From Holothuria scabra (lineage: Eukaryota; Echinodermata; Holothuroidea; Aspidochirotida; Holothuriidae): 64,000 nucleotides of DNA. Shown here one piece after another: positions 32,815 to 46,139 of this stretch. The position numbers and the translations under genes were made by a program. The stretch lies in the NCBI GenBank assembly GCA_037179385.1, contig CM074180.1, forward strand, positions 26,951,455 to 27,015,454, written 5' to 3'. The notes under the pieces were generated by a model. It was not told where the DNA came from. It saw only the letters and a program-made list of their open reading frames with translations, and did no database searches. Position 1 is the stretch's first letter, and every line of letters begins with the position of its first letter.

Positions 32815-33350
32815 AAAATCGGCACTCAAACCGGGCGATAGAGCTTCAAACTGGGCGATTCTTTGACGTCATCCGACAGCAAGAAACTAAATGACCTTGG
32901 CTGGTGTAAAGTCGTAAACTCTAGTAGAAGCAGACCGGAAGTCCACCGAATCACCACATTCGGACTGAAAACATTACTTTTTAGTCATTTACTATGAAAA
33001 TATGAAATCTCTGGAATTTTTAGTACCATTTTGATATGTTTCCTGTCTTTAGATGTGCAAAAACGGCAAAATGAGGAATTAAAATAAAAAGAATAAATCC
33101 AATCGAGATTTTGGCTTGCAAAATCTGGCAGATTTTGCTTTGAAATGTGATCGTTTTTTTCACTTTATGTTGACCGATTTTTCCGTTTCAAGGTTTAAAT
33201 TAGTGTCAAATTGTTACGAGATTTTCGTTTTTATGATTAAAAATGCAAAAAATAAGAAATTTTAGGTCAACTCTATCAAGCACAGTAACATGCACTCCGA
33301 CCATGTAAACCGCAAGAATTCACCAGGATCAGGCTTTCATGTCGGTCTCT
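32815..33350. promoter_or_regulatory. CpG-richer patch with CRE- and ETS-like sites
   Basis: CpGs are frequent here (about 20 in 530 bp) although the sequence stays AT-rich, unlike the depleted flanks. It carries a perfect CRE, TGACGTCA (32864-32871), and an ETS-type ACCGGAAGT (32934-32942), 70 bp apart. Just upstream a 20-bp unit is tandemly duplicated (TCAAACCGGGCGATAGAGCT, then TCAAACTGGGCGATTCTTTG). This suits a TATA-less promoter or enhancer that escaped germline methylation; no first exon could be assigned. Confidence 0.3.
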
Positions 33351-36198
33351 GAACTGAGGCGTTTGTCCAGATTTCATGCCAGCGTTATTTCTAATGGTTC
33401 AATTTGGCATACTGGAGAGTGGGCAGTAGTTGTGTTGCAGAAACGCACAGACAACAGCACCTAAGTAACAATTGTTGTAAAATGGATGTGTGGATGACAA
33501 AACAGATATGTGCAGTGACATGGGTGCATAACCTCTGTAAGGAACCATTGTCATTGTATGAAAAAGCCCTTTGCCTAACAGTTTAGAAGTCTAAAATCCA
33601 ACTTCTGGGAGGGCAGCAGAGACGAGACTTGTTGTTTTCAGTGTAATTTTTTTATACCCTCTTCAACACTTACAATGAAATAAAATCAATACAAATATAA
33701 TGCTATATAAATGCTAAAATGCATGTGATTGTCAGATTTCAAGCTCTTCAACTGTGAACTTAACTGTACCATTCAAGCTTAGTATCTTAAGAAATGCATA
33801 AAATTTAAGGGTACTTAACTGGAAGGAATGCATTTCCTATTGCACGAATATGGTGAACTAATGAGAGTGTGTGTGGCATGTGAACCAAAGGTGGGAGCAT
33901 TATATGAAATCTGTAATTTCTGCCCAAAAATCAGTCAGTTTTAGACTAAATAACACAATAAACACAACCCAGGAAAAGGGATTGACTGATGGGGCCACTA
34001 CTTGACTTCATTTATTAATTGCATGGTTGTCAAGAATTTTCTAATAAACATGAATTTGTTATAATGTTATGAAGAAAGAGGTATCAGTTTTGGGTGGATT
34101 CAACTAGTCCTTGAACATTATTTTGCAATAGCGCCCTCAGTTTGAACAAAAAATCTTTTGTCCAAAAATGAAAGCTTCTTTTACATTGGGGTGCAGGGAA
34201 TTACATTTGAGGCAGTTCTTTGTCATTTTTCCCATAGTCATTGTATTAACCTTTGTATCTGTTTGTAGGTGGGGCTGTGATTCTCTGTTTGTGGCTGGGG
34301 TGGGAGGTTGAGTATGGGTGGGATTTTGCCAGCTGCTGCCTATGTTTTGTGCAAACCCATGCAGCAAGCAATCAGAGGATCCCCAAACTTTTGACAAAGG
34401 CAGGTTTTATTTCAGAAGTACACTGTATTTATGTCTATTTCTTGAGAGTTGGTGGAGATGATGAAGTGTCACATGGATGGAAATGTTGAGGGGAAGGGAA
34501 GTAAAAGAGATGGTTCAAAAGTTTACTTCAGTGCTCATCTCTCCAACTCACTGATTTAGCATTCTGTTGCATGCTGGGATGGAACTCCTCAGTTATTCAA
34601 GTTCTGCCAGCCAATTCTGACATATCAACCAAGATCAGTTAACAAGAAAATTGAATTCAAAATGGATTGTCAGCATGCCATGCTTGTCAAAGTCCTCTGC
34701 AAACTGGGAATCATCTGTGGAGAAGTAGGTTGACTGGGCATGGGGTCTGCTGCTAACATTTGATTTACATCAAGTCCGGCTTTATAATGTAACAAAAATA
34801 TCTAGTCATATCTAAAGTAGCAAGTGGTAATAGGAGCTGGCAGGTGATGGAAAGCCTCAGAGATCTAGTTTCTCTTCAGCTGCAACCTGCTGTGAATTTC
34901 ATCAATTTGCATCTTTACTTTAAATTTCCATAATTTTTGAGTCAACATTTTCTGAGATACCCTTTGCAAGTTGGGAGAGAATGTGGTCAAGACATGCTAG
35001 TTTTAAGTTTGCAGTTAAAATCTTCAACAAATGAATGGTGATGTTTATTGTCAAATGTTGAAATTAACTCAGAGATGAAATAAAGGACAAGTACGAAGTG
35101 AAATACTGTTATCTCTCTTTCTCCAATTTCTATTTTTCTCAACTTTATCATCATAAAAAAACAATTCCATGTCAAATCTGGAATCATCATCATCATCATT
35201 ATCATCAGTACACTCTCTTCACCCTCTCTAAGATCATTCCTTGAATTTCAAACAAAAAATCATACATAATGCTGCAACATACATTCTTTCTTGAATAGAA
35301 CACACGTAATATTTCATCTTTTCATCTTTCTGGAAGAGTTTGCTAAGACTCACTTAACACACTTTTTAAAAATTCATGTCGAAAAAACTTTTTTAAATTT
35401 GACATTTTGAAGCATATGTGCATTTGTGGTTACTGTGCTGTGTCTAAGATAAATCAATGTAAATCAAGCAACCATTTAAATATATTTTGCCCTGCCTTTC
35501 TAATTAAAAAAAAAAATCAGATATTTTAATAACTGTTACCACAGAACATAGACTGATAGATTAAAGCAAACGAAGTTTTCATCACTTTTCTCAAAACAGC
35601 ATTTGTGCTCCAAACATCATGGTAGGTTATGGGAACTGCCACACTTACCATTCATGGAACCTTACATGTTAAATGAATACACTATCTGTTACAATAATGC
35701 AGATTATATGTCGTAACAGTGGTTGCTAGCATGCAAACTAACCCTAGGATCTACCACTGAATTGACTATCCTTCAAAAAAGAAGCAAAATTTTGTTAAAT
35801 ATTGAAACAGCTACTTTTTAAATGAACATTTCCTGTTTTTTTGCCACAAAGGTACAAATAATTTTAAGCCCGCTCAAATGTTATTCATAGCTTTGTGGAT
35901 TTTAACAGGAATGTTTCTTTGTATTATTTACTTCAGGAAACAAACAACAGCTTATCTAACTTAAGATTTAAAGTAATAATACTGATAACATTGCAATCAT
36001 CATGCTCCTGCCTTTATAACAAAAGAGTTCATCACCTGAAATTTTTATCAAAACTGTCTTAACCTTTATATAAAGTGAATATAAAACATTTCCTGATGTT
36101 TGATGAGATCTGTTCATACATTCTTATTTAAATCCTCCAACTCACTTCAATAGAAAGCATTGCTTTATGATTTAAACTTGGCTCTGGGGTATCCTTGT
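33351..36198. other. No gene recognised
   Basis: AT-rich. A short ATC trinucleotide repeat lies at about 35185-35207. No exon, domain or dispersed repeat I can support. Confidence 0.5.
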
Positions 36199-36384
36199 TT
36201 AGAGATTGTGGTATTCTTGTTCAACAGGCCACGAATCTGGTTTAAGTAACGTACTTCGTATTTTGGACGTAAAATCAACAGGAAAAGGTACCCGGTACCC
36301 CAATGCACTGCTTATAGGGTAGGCATATACAGAGACTTTGCAGCAATCCCTCCAGGCCTTGCTAGTTCCCTGATGGTATGAACC
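36199..36384 (-). CDS. Candidate terminal exon, product unknown
   Basis: On the minus strand an acceptor (gattgtgttcttctcag) precedes 61 codons and TAA, phase 0, reading GSYHQGTSKAWRDCCKVSVY and later YRVPFPVDFTSKIRSTLL. It has more CpGs (ACG, CGA, TCG codons) than the surrounding DNA, consistent with selection on protein, but a second frame is also open over the last 49 codons. Family not recognised. It could be an alternative 3' exon to 38.14 kb; both start in phase 0. Confidence 0.28.
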   Translation of the reverse strand, partial: GSYHQGTSKAWRDCCKVSVYAYPISSALGYRVPFPVDFTSKIRSTLLKPDSWPVEQEYHNL

Positions 36385-38141
36385 CTGAGAAGAACACAAT
36401 CAATCTTTACCGCCAGAGTGCCAGGACAAGATAAAAGATGAATCACTGTTTACCCACCCCCTCCAGCCCCTCTTTGTTTGTAGTTCCAGGCCAACTTGCT
36501 GAGGTAGCTTATGTCTTGTTAAATGAACAAAAACGTGCCTTTTATAAACATCAATACAGAGGACAAAATACGCAAACAAAGCATGTCTTAACTTGCTATA
36601 AACTGCCAGTTACTGAGGAAAGGAAGTTTGCTATAGTCTACTTTGCTCTCTTATTCTATCAATGGGTTTTACATGTACTACACCATTCATCTCTGTGCCA
36701 GCATAAGAGTATTGTACCATTATTTCTTGTGCAGACTTGCCATTGTGTTTATACATATATGGCTAAATGTCATGTCCCAACATGTCATGAGGCATTTGAG
36801 AGCAGGCACAGACATGCTACTCTTACTCCAAAGAAAAGCTGGGAGGCTTGATTTAATTTAAAATGTTTCAGCTGTTGACTCTAAGTAAAGAGCCACCCAG
36901 TATGTACATTGACACACAAGCAGCAACATCTTCTGTCCAAAATTTTCCAACTCAGTAACAATGGATTGCCTGCCATAGACTGTAACTTGACCTTTATTGC
37001 ACAAAGCCTGCCCTCAAATGCTGTAAAATTTTAAAGACTAAAGCAACACACCATGTACACATACAATTTATGGCTGAAGGAATGTCAACAGGGAATCCTG
37101 CTACCACACACCACCACTAAGGCTTGAGTCAAACACTTGTCATACATATTTATCATTGCTTGAACCCTAGTCAACAGATGAGGAATGCAACAGAACTGAT
37201 TGCTTAATGAAAAACATGTTTCTAAACTCGGAAAGCAATGAATGAGACGGCTATAAAGAGTGTGTGAGAGAGAGGAAGGCACTTTTCTACATGCTACTGA
37301 TATCAATGATGCTTTGTATGCATGTTTTTGTCTATAACATTTCGTACTCTTACAATTTCTTAATCATTACCAAAGACATTGTCTATTCTGTATGACCCCA
37401 CGGAAGGGATTGGTGGTGACAAGTTGTCTGTGTTAATAGGTTATAAATGCTCAAAAGATACAAAACTCAGCTGCGATCACCTGCAATGGTGACAATGTAA
37501 GAGTTATACCACTCAAAATAAACCGACACTTGCCAAATGTCAAAATGCATCCACTTCCAACCAGTTACTGTGATAACAAAGAAACCAGAAATTGGAATTA
37601 AATCTGCAAGGGGTCGAGATATGGAGAAAAGAAAATGAAAGGCACCGATATATTTTCTTTTGTTATCAACGGTTCCACATAACTTGTAGTAATCATTGAA
37701 TATCATATTTTACCTAATTAAAAGCAAATTTGGGACGTGAATACATGGCTTCAGAGTCATTTCTAAAGAGTGAAATGCACAGGCCTTTTTACTTTTTTCT
37801 TTTCATCCCTAATTTGCATACTAGCCCTGGCTGACCTCTATTTGAGAACTCTACATGGCCAGCCTATATTAAAGGAATTTTTCTACTTTGAAGACAACAC
37901 ATGTACCCTATTTCATGCTAACAATTTGCAGTGTGAGATATTTGTAGGGGCACAGTAAAACACTTAGTGTTCAACAAGAAAATGACTTATTCTGCTCAAA
38001 AGTGTCTCCAACCAAGCTCCTAATATGTGGCCTAGAAACAGCAGAATACGAAGTGGGAAATGTTGTGCTCATCTCTCATGACACTGTCGAGCTAAAGTTT
38101 TCAGGGATTTGGTGGGTCTGCTCTTTTCTAGGTCCTCCTCT
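36385..38141. other. No gene recognised; possible minus-strand 3' UTR
   Basis: If the exon at 38.14 kb is terminal, its 3' UTR would run leftwards here; a TTTATT (AATAAA on the minus strand) occurs near 36991. The plus-strand frame 36438-36851 (137 codons) lacks domain and splice support. Confidence 0.35.
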
Positions 38142-38273
38142 TCAAAAGGCAGTTACTGCAGGGTCCTCCACTGGGGTCATGTGATTAATTGTGCTTAATG
38201 ACTTGAAAGAGAAGACAGCCGGGTCACACAGAAGCCTCGGAGGAACTCTGCTCATATTATTCAGGGTGATACT
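38142..38273 (-). CDS. Candidate terminal (or internal) exon, product unknown
   Basis: On the minus strand a long polypyrimidine acceptor (attatttcttttgttcttgcag) leads into one open frame, phase 0, of 43 codons and TGA. It reads SITLNNMSRVPPRLLCDPAV then FSFKSLSTINHM and ends AVTAF. The other two frames stop within a few codons. A weaker donor (GCA|GTAACT) 15 bases before the stop would allow it to be internal. No domain recognised. It could follow the exon at 57.4 kb, which ends in phase 0 in one of its two open frames. Confidence 0.35.
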   Translation of the reverse strand, partial: SITLNNMSRVPPRLLCDPAVFSFKSLSTINHMTPVEDPAVTAF

Positions 38274-39435
38274 CTGCAAGAACAAAAGAAATAATTTATA
38301 AGTAAAAGCAAATGTTATTTATGTTATGCTGCTGTGTCATCTGTAATCCCATCCCTAACCCCTAGTCTTTTGCCACAAAAATTCATAGAAAAGTAAAAAA
38401 AACATTGCATACAAAATTGAAAACAATCAAATGTGTATCAATGTCAATTGATAGTTTCTGATGATTCATTAAGAGGGTCACTGTGTCAGTTCAATCCCAC
38501 ATAATTGCAACAACAGGAAAGGAGAAGACTTATAATAACAGATAAAATCACTAATGGATAGATATATACCTGAGAATTAACATGTTTCAAGATCAATAGA
38601 AAAACATTCACATCACTAAAATTGAATCAATGCCAGTTGTATATTTCCTTTAACTGATACAAAATGTAGGAAACATTTTCAAACAAAAATAATTATTTTG
38701 GGATGTTTGCATAATGCTTCATGTAATAGAATAAACCTTGTGAAATTCATTAGTAAAATATAATAACATGGATTGAGAGAACATGTGTAAGCAAGGACAG
38801 ATTTAAAGCTCATTTGACATAAATTACGTCAATGTTCAAACCATTGACGTACAGTACCATCATGAAATGTGTGCATGCTATTAACATATCTAATCTATAA
38901 CTCCACAGTTCACTGATGCGCCACAGTCTGATAGACCAATTTACAGTCACATCAGGGAGTTGTCACATTCATACAAATAATTTTGGTAGTGTTATGAACA
39001 AGACCTAAACCAACCTAATTCATAAGAAATGAAATAGTTAATAATGCCCAAGGATTACATTATAACCACCCAAAGGTACCCCTCCAGATGGCTCAAGTTG
39101 CTTGCAATTAGGACGTGACTATCTGTAACTAGCATCATTAGCAATGAGAATTTGATATTGAAGACAAGACAGGCTTTAACTTTGCACGTAAAAGGTTGTA
39201 TGGTATTAACGCAATATAATTCCATAGCAACAGCTAACATGGCCATATCTTAGCTGATATACATGCTACTTGAGTTCAAAGTATATTTTACACTATATAG
39301 GCCTAACTCAATGTGGACAGTAACAGACTTATTTATATCAAACACAAACCCAGTTATCTTTCTTTTAGCTCTGATATCCCTGGGAATACTCAATGAGAGT
39401 GATCATTAAAATCCAAAAACAACATCAAAGCAGAG
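38274..39435. other. Probable intron
   Basis: AT-rich, no supported feature. Confidence 0.4.
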
Positions 39436-39581
39436 CAATAGACCCTTTTAGAAATAGCAACAACAAAGGATTGTGGAATAAGGTTTTATTACTTTGATCT
39501 TTTTGCCAATGACATTTTACAATGGCAAAAGTACCAACATTCTATGCCATAATCTACAGCTATTTGGAAAAGGGTCAATGG
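39436..39581. mobile_element. MITE family D, copy 2
   Basis: CAATAGACCCTTTTAGAAATAGC at its left end (23 bp, shown here in two parts: CAATAGACCCTTTT + AGAAATAGC) pairs inverted with GCTATTTGGAAAAGGGTCAA. It shares AACAAAGGATTGT and 'atgacattttaca.tgg' with 14036-14198, in opposite orientation. Confidence 0.6.
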
Positions 39582-39608
39582 GCAAAAGCAGTTAATCCCC
39601 CGTTTGTA

Positions 39609-39913
39609 TTAAAGGCCCAGTTCCCTTACCTCGAACAGCACCAATTCTCCTAACCTTCTTAATTATAAAGCCCCTCCCTCAATTGTCTGAAATTCATCCT
39701 CATTGAGATACAATCTCAGTTAATTGCTTCAATGCTAGTATAGAAAAACTCAATTTATATAATAAAAACACTCTCAGTAACTTACATGCTATGTAATGTA
39801 AGCTTTGGTACTTTGCATTGTTTGAATTAGCTGTCAATCACTGAGCTGTGCTAATTGAGAATTTCGGTGCCCCGTACCAAAATTGTAGTTTGGGGTGAGA
39901 GGGTTGGCCCTTC
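39609..39913 (+). mobile_element. MITE family A, copy 4
   Basis: TTAAAGGCCCAGTTCCCTTA at the left, 'agtttggggtgagagggttggccctt' in two halves at the right; same orientation and internal order as the other copies. It starts 27 bp after MITE D copy 2. Confidence 0.8.
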
Positions 39914-40060
39914 ATCATTAATTTAGGATGTTCCTTTTCATCATGTGACAATATTTTTGTCACATCTTTGAAAACTGGGGATTAATATCTTGCAAGGGAC
40001 AAATTGGGACCCAGCCCATTATGCCCAAAGCACAAAACGTGGTAGCTAACACTCCCGCAA

Positions 40061-40075
40061 CCCCCCCCCCCCCCC
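40061..40075. repeat. C15 tract
   Basis: Fifteen consecutive C. Similar long G/C runs lie at 9056 (G12), 13656 (G16), 26878 (G11), 40413 (G12) and 41010 (C16). Confidence 0.95.
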
Positions 40076-40180
40076 ACCATCTCATTGTTAGCAAAAGTAT
40101 GTCTTATGACAAATGAAAAATTGCCAAGAGTTTTCTTGTGCAATATTGAGATGACTGCTTACGGCCTTTAATAATGTCCC

Positions 40181-40447
40181 TTAAAGGGCAAGAGAAGTCA
40201 AACTTGAAGGAGTGTTGCAGACAGTGCTGTGTCCTGGCTGGCTGTTTAGAGTCATGTGAAAACAGTTTTTCTCTTCAAATGTGAAAATTACTACAAGTAA
40301 CTGTTTGATTCACCTTGAACATGAAATACTGTAGTTATGAAATAGGATGAAAGATACATTGAAGAGAAATAAGAAAACTGCTATTTAGGTGCTGCTTCAA
40401 AATAAGTTTGAAGGGGGGGGGGGGAGGAGACTGAACTTGACCTTTTA
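40181..40447. mobile_element. MITE family B, copy 3
   Basis: TTAAAGGGCAAGAGAAGTC at the left; the right end 'gaggagactgaacttgacctttta' is a diverged inverted counterpart. Shares 'gctgtttagagtcatgtga', 'aactgtttgattcaccttgaa' and 'gctgcttcaaaataagtttg' with copy 1. Carries a G12 tract (40413-40424) near its right end. Confidence 0.65.
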
Positions 40448-41310
40448 GCCCAAGAATAGAAGAGCAAAACTGCCATTTCTGATGGAGAAGGCTCCTTACT
40501 ACTATACCAATTAAATAAGGTAGAAAAACAACTGTAATTTCAGCAAGTATTGTTCACATTTGTGGCTACAACTGCAAGTTTACTCTTTATGGGGTCAATG
40601 GAATGCAGCAGACTGGCACATAAAATTCCTCATGGCTGCAATATTTTAACAAATAAACTTGACCTACGGGGGTCATTCATTGGTACTGCTGGAAGGATTT
40701 CCTGTTAAAAGAGGAAAATAAACATCCTGATAAGTCACACCAGCCAGTCATTGAGGGAACCACTCTATTAAACAGTAAATCTTGATGACAGAGGAACCAC
40801 TCTGGTTGGTTTTATGGACATTTGTTTGTGCAAAACCTCCCGCTATTATGACAGTTTGTAATGCATGCTGTCTTTGTTCCCAAACAATGAATATTCATTG
40901 TGAACTAATCTTTATGCTGTCAGTAAAAGCAAGACAGTTAAATTTTCATAGCTGAGTTTACAAATATTATACTGACTCCTTAAAAACTAATTTTATTGCC
41001 TGCTTGGAGCCCCCCCCCCCCCCCCACCTCCTGTTCCTAACAATTAAGTAATTCATAGCTTCATATAATAACACCTCCAAGCCACACTACAAATAGTGTC
41101 CTACAGTACAGGTTGCTTTACTTTCCCTACATGCTGAAATGGTGCAGTTTTTGCTCCTGTTTCCATACCTACCATAATTCTTACACTTCCCACATTCAAA
41201 CTTCCTGCACTGACCAGGTTTTTTCAAAATGATCAGTAATCAATACTCAACTTGTTCAGCAATCCAGACCATACTGTAGCCTACCATAATGATCAATAAG
41301 CCTATTAAAT
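40448..41310. other. No gene established
   Basis: A C16 tract lies at 41010-41025. A strong minus-strand acceptor near 40714 opens a 23-codon frame (EILPAVPMNDPR...) to a stop, too short to call. Confidence 0.4.
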
Positions 41311-41476
41311 GGGGACTAACCCATGTTCCCAAAGTTCGATGTTCCCCGTTTTTGTTTTACCTTGTTCATTTAGCGATAGTTACAAGATTTGTTATCCCCG
41401 GGGTTCAATGTTCCCAGAAGGGCTAATGTTCCCAAGATTCTGGAACACTGAACCTGGGGAACATTGACATGGCCCC
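41311..41476. mobile_element. Short MITE rich in ATGTTCCC words
   Basis: GGGGACTAACCCATGTTCCC at the left pairs partly inverted with GGGGAACATTGACATGGCCCC at the right. 'atgttccc' occurs four times forward and 'gggaacat' once inverted. About 165 bp, non-coding. Confidence 0.5.
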
Positions 41477-44400
41477 TTTAAAACAAAGACTAGCCGACAT
41501 AAACATCACATGGCGAGTATTTTAGGGCTAACATTGTTACACCCACTTGAAAGTGTGGATGGTTATGTATATCTTTAGGCCTATTTATTCTATGTACCCA
41601 CACATACAATTTTACTCTTCTAGGACTAGTTCAACTGGGATTGGTTTCCTACAGTTTGCAGTTCCAGGATAACTAAGAGATCTTTCATCTTTCCACACAC
41701 AATGATGCTAGATGACACAACCCGACATTACCCAACATGACACAGACTCCATGCTACCCAGAATGCCTCAGGCTCTTTGCTGCAGAAAAAGCCTGCAGTT
41801 CAGTCATACTCAGGTGACTTTTACTTTCCCATTAGTAATTCCAATCCTTCATTTTTTGTCACCCTGTGCATTTTATTATTCTTCTGAATGAAACTAAATC
41901 CGTCACAATATAGATTTGTTGCGTTGATGGACTGATAAAAACACTCATCCTCATACTTAAAAAATTAACAACCCTGGGAATCCGTACCATTGTGCCGGCA
42001 CCTTTAGTTTTGCAGAACAAAAAATAAGATGAGGTTTCTTCTCTTTTTTTTTTGGAAAAACCACCTGAGCATTTTTATTTTCAAAGCTAGTTGACTCCTT
42101 CCAATCCTTTATACTGCGTCATGAAAGCTAGCAACCCTTTTCAATCCTTTGCTTCGGTTAAACATTGCCCTAGAATTGATGAAGAATTTTACTTCCCTAG
42201 CTGGGTCAAGTCCTGGAAGGATTTCCTGGGTAAGGGAGATGTAAATTGCTATGTGAAGCCGAGCAGAAACACAAACATCGCTAGTTGATTTCAGTCTCCC
42301 AAATGAAGGACACAGCACTATGTAATGCAATCAATTGCTGGGATAAAGTTCTGTGATGCCTGGAAAAGAAAGGGAACCCTGTACCTTATCATATATCTAG
42401 AAATCTCTTAGGAAGGTTTTTGCATGGCTGTAGAGTGTACATGACTAGTTACATAGAGGAGAGACAAGTTATAAATAGCTATGGGCCATTTTACAATTGT
42501 AACAGGTTTAAATTCTCTCAGAATAATCTTTTCATCACTGTACATAATAACTTGCTGAATCAGAATGTAGGCCTAAATATACAGTGGTTCCAGTAAGAGT
42601 GATATATTGCAATTTTACAGCCTCAGTTCTCAACCCTTTGTAGCCCTTAATAATGTAATGAATGTAGAAGGGTGCTGGCAACTCCAAGATCAGGATTAAA
42701 AGGACTTAACAGTCAAAATAAATTTTGCATCAATTAAAAACAAGTATATTCATAGGCATGGACTATGAATTAAGACTTGTCAAAACCAGCCGTAGTCCCC
42801 CAAACTGTGACAGAGTATCCCTACGGCAAACCTAACCATACAGGCTACCTGTAATCCTTGACAGACAAATAAGGACCATTATGAATGCATAAGCAGTAAT
42901 TCCCCATTATTTGCACATTTATTCTGGCACCACATGAAAACAGTATGGTAATCAATATCTCAATGAATAACGTCACTCTAGGTACTGGCATTCACTCTTG
43001 TGGCATGGAAGTGCAATCACACACCATCAATCGTTTAAAACCGCTGTGTTGAGTGGGATTATTTCCAAACCCAGTTCAAGAATGGGAATAATCAAAAGAA
43101 TCTATTAAAACAGAGCATATATACCACACTCATAAATTTTCTGACAAGTGTGATTCCAAGATTTGGGGCACAGATGAAAAATCTTCACCTTAAGGCCTGT
43201 ATAGGACTGTGACAACTGGATCACCAAAAACAGTTTTATAATATGACCATGCACACAAACAACAGATGATGTACAATCAATCACAACACTTAACTTTTTC
43301 CCACCTTCCTATGTTCTGTTTTGTTTTTCTTTTTTTTTTTTAAGTTTGAGCAGGGACTGGAACCAAGTCCTGTCCAGAAGGTTACTTATTGAGAAGAAAT
43401 TTTTCTGACTGGGGTCAGGTTTGCTGCCTTCTAATTTACATCTAAGTCACATGATTGTTGTTCAAGACCAGACTGCTTTCACACAATGCAAGAATACCAA
43501 GATAATTCTTCCTCACATGGTTGTATAAAGGTTGACACTCCACACACACTGACCCTGCTATTGAGTACAACGAGATTCTAATCCTAACACCTTTTCAAGA
43601 CTTTTTGGGCAGTCTTGTTTCATAATAGTTTCTTATGTACAGCCTATTTAACTCAACAAGAATAATACAAGTGGAGGCAAGCCTTTGTATGATGCTGTTG
43701 AAATAACAAAGCTACACTGAACTCTCTACCAAGACAGCTTTCATTCCTATTCATGTGGAAAATTCACTCAAACCAAATTTTGTCTAATTCTTCACCTTCT
43801 GATTATACAAAATGAATGTCAATTCTCAAAGGAAAAGTCCAAACCCTCAACCCCACGAGCCACTTCTCAAAAGCTATTCTTTCACGCACGTGCCAAGGCC
43901 CTCTTATCTTTTCATTGAACAAATGTAAAGTACGGTTTCTTTTTGCTTTCGTTTATATCCTCTGACCACAGGGTAACATATTTACTCACAATGGCTTACA
44001 CAAATATGGTGATCACTTCCAGCAAAAAAGTGCCCTGGTATTAACACCTGTATTTAAATTTTAAAAGGGCAAAATCCAGGTGCTCCTCATCAAGCATATT
44101 TGTCCTGTTCATTGTACCTTGGCCATAAATTTCTTCCTGAAGTGAAGAGCTGCAATTTTTAAGTGGTGGCAGATATCATTTTGTGTTTGAAGGCCCTACT
44201 CATACTACAGTAGGCACAAAATTGCATATCTAGAAAAAAGACTCTACACCAAATCTGAAAGGTGGTCAACTCAGCAGTAGGCCTACTTATTTTCTGATAA
44301 TATTTTCCAAATGGAAAACAATGACACAATTTTTTCCCCAGAGAGACATTTTTTGCCCTCAAATCAGATGCTCTTATGAATGGGAGATGGTCCTTCCCCA

Positions 44401-44644
44401 TCTTACAATGTGAATTCATCTCTTTACAAATACTCAAGTAAATGAAGTTCACCCTCATACAGTCAGAGATTTAAAAGTTTTGTATCAGTGTTTGACCCTT
44501 GATATGAGGAGAACCATGGGCAGCTACAGTAGTGTAAAGTGACAAACTGGCTGCATTTTAAATTGTGGTTGTTTTTAATTAAACCTTGGAATGCATCATT
44601 GAAATAGGTAAACTGGGCCATAAAAGTTGTATCTAACCTTACAT
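41477..44644. other. No gene established
   Basis: Contains isolated good splice sites: a minus-strand acceptor near 42365 opening a 26-codon frame, and a plus-strand CTGG|GTAAGG near 42229 after a short FYFPSWVKSWKDF frame. No paired sites and domain together. Probably intron. Confidence 0.35.
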
Positions 44645-44745
44645 AAGTACGTTAAGTTACGAGTTTTACAGCCAAGTTTCCAACCAATTGGTTCAAGTCA
44701 GGCCGGCAACAGCCTTCTTTCCAGTTGTGGCTCAATGGACTTGGG
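44645..44745 (-). mobile_element. SINE 3'-part fragment
   Basis: 'ttttacagccaagtttccaaccaattggttcaagtcaggccggcaac' and 'ttccagttgtggctc' are the inverse of the SINE tail at 9.56-9.65 kb. The head is absent. Confidence 0.6.
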
Positions 44746-46139
44746 AATAATAACACAATATATCATAAGAAAAGCAAGGTGTACAAAGTGAATTCAAATT
44801 TTGTATTCAATGAAGTACATGTACTGAAAACAATGTTTTATGCAGAGAGGGTGCTTTAAAATCTTTGGAGGCTATGTACAATTCTTTTCTCTTCTCTTAA
44901 TAGTTATGTAGATATTTCAGACAATTCTGTATAGCAAACCACTTACTGTATTAAGTACATGATACATAGTACAGTACCTACTACTGCTTGCTCAAGCACT
45001 GTTCACCCTACCCACTACTGTACACAAGAGATCTTCGTAGATTCATTGCCCAGTTGAGAAAAAAAAGGAAAAACTTAATGCTTGTAAGGTATTCACATAT
45101 ACAACAAATGCTGCGCCCATTTTGCAGCCCTCAATATGCCAAATGACTCAAAAGAATACATAGAGTAGAAAGAAAGGCTTCTGTCATTATAACCAAAAGC
45201 CAAGAATCAATAGCACTGAGCTATGAACAAAATGTGAGGAGACAGCTGGAGAAGAATAATTATTCACAATGCAGCTTGCCTCCCACAGCCTTCAATGAAG
45301 ACCATCAATACTGTAGATGACAAGAGAGGAAGACTCTTCAATAGTATGGCACTAACAGGTAGCCTTTCTTTAGATGAGAGCTCTCTCAAGCAATCAATTA
45401 CTTGTGGTTACATGATGAAATGAAATAAATTCATATCCCACCAACTTTACTTGTATTTTGGGCACTTTTATACACTACATGGAAGCACGCAGTAAGTCAG
45501 ATTTCTAGACCATGCAGATTTGACACGTACACTTTGGTTGCTATAAAGACGAATCTGAGCAGCTAATGAAGTTTGCCATTTGTGGCAATCTATCAGCATA
45601 AAATCACCATTGCCCACTAAGCCTCCATTACTCTTACAAGAGGATATTTATTTGAAATAGAAAGCACCATGGTGCTAATACATAGTGATAATACACAGAT
45701 TCATACAAAACTAGTACACTTTGAAACAATAAGTAGATATTTGTTTAACATTTAATACAAAGCTTAAAATGAGAGCCAGTAATCTGCCTTCCTCACTGTA
45801 AAAAATGATCTCACTTTAAAAACACTGGGCTTTCAGAATTAAATAATAATGTAGTGCATGCATACTTTTCAATGTGTCTCAATTTGTTTCTGAAATGTTT
45901 TAATTTCTGAAGAGTACTGCAAATGTGAAATCACTCTAGCAAATATTTGTTTAATACAGATGTGTTGAACATTACTGTTGAATAAACTGATCTCTCTGAT
46001 GACATGTAATTTGGGGGCATTCAGTATAACACATATCAAACAAATGACTTATTCATGAAATTTGCGAATTTTTGTCATTTTTCTCCAATGGAGGAGTTTG
46101 AAGTTTATACCTGCACAAGCTTTAGTGACCTTTCCGTTC
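44746..46139. other. No gene recognised
   Basis: AT-rich; no supported exon or repeat boundary. Confidence 0.45.

Noticed and set aside
36438..36851. 137-codon plus-strand frame
   Set aside because: No recognisable domain, Cys/His/Tyr-rich in a way typical of random AT-rich DNA, no splice sites or poly(A) signal near its ends.
40690..40714. Strong minus-strand acceptor opening a 23-codon frame
   Set aside because: Good polypyrimidine tracts occur several times by chance in a window this AT-rich; no donor or homology backs it.
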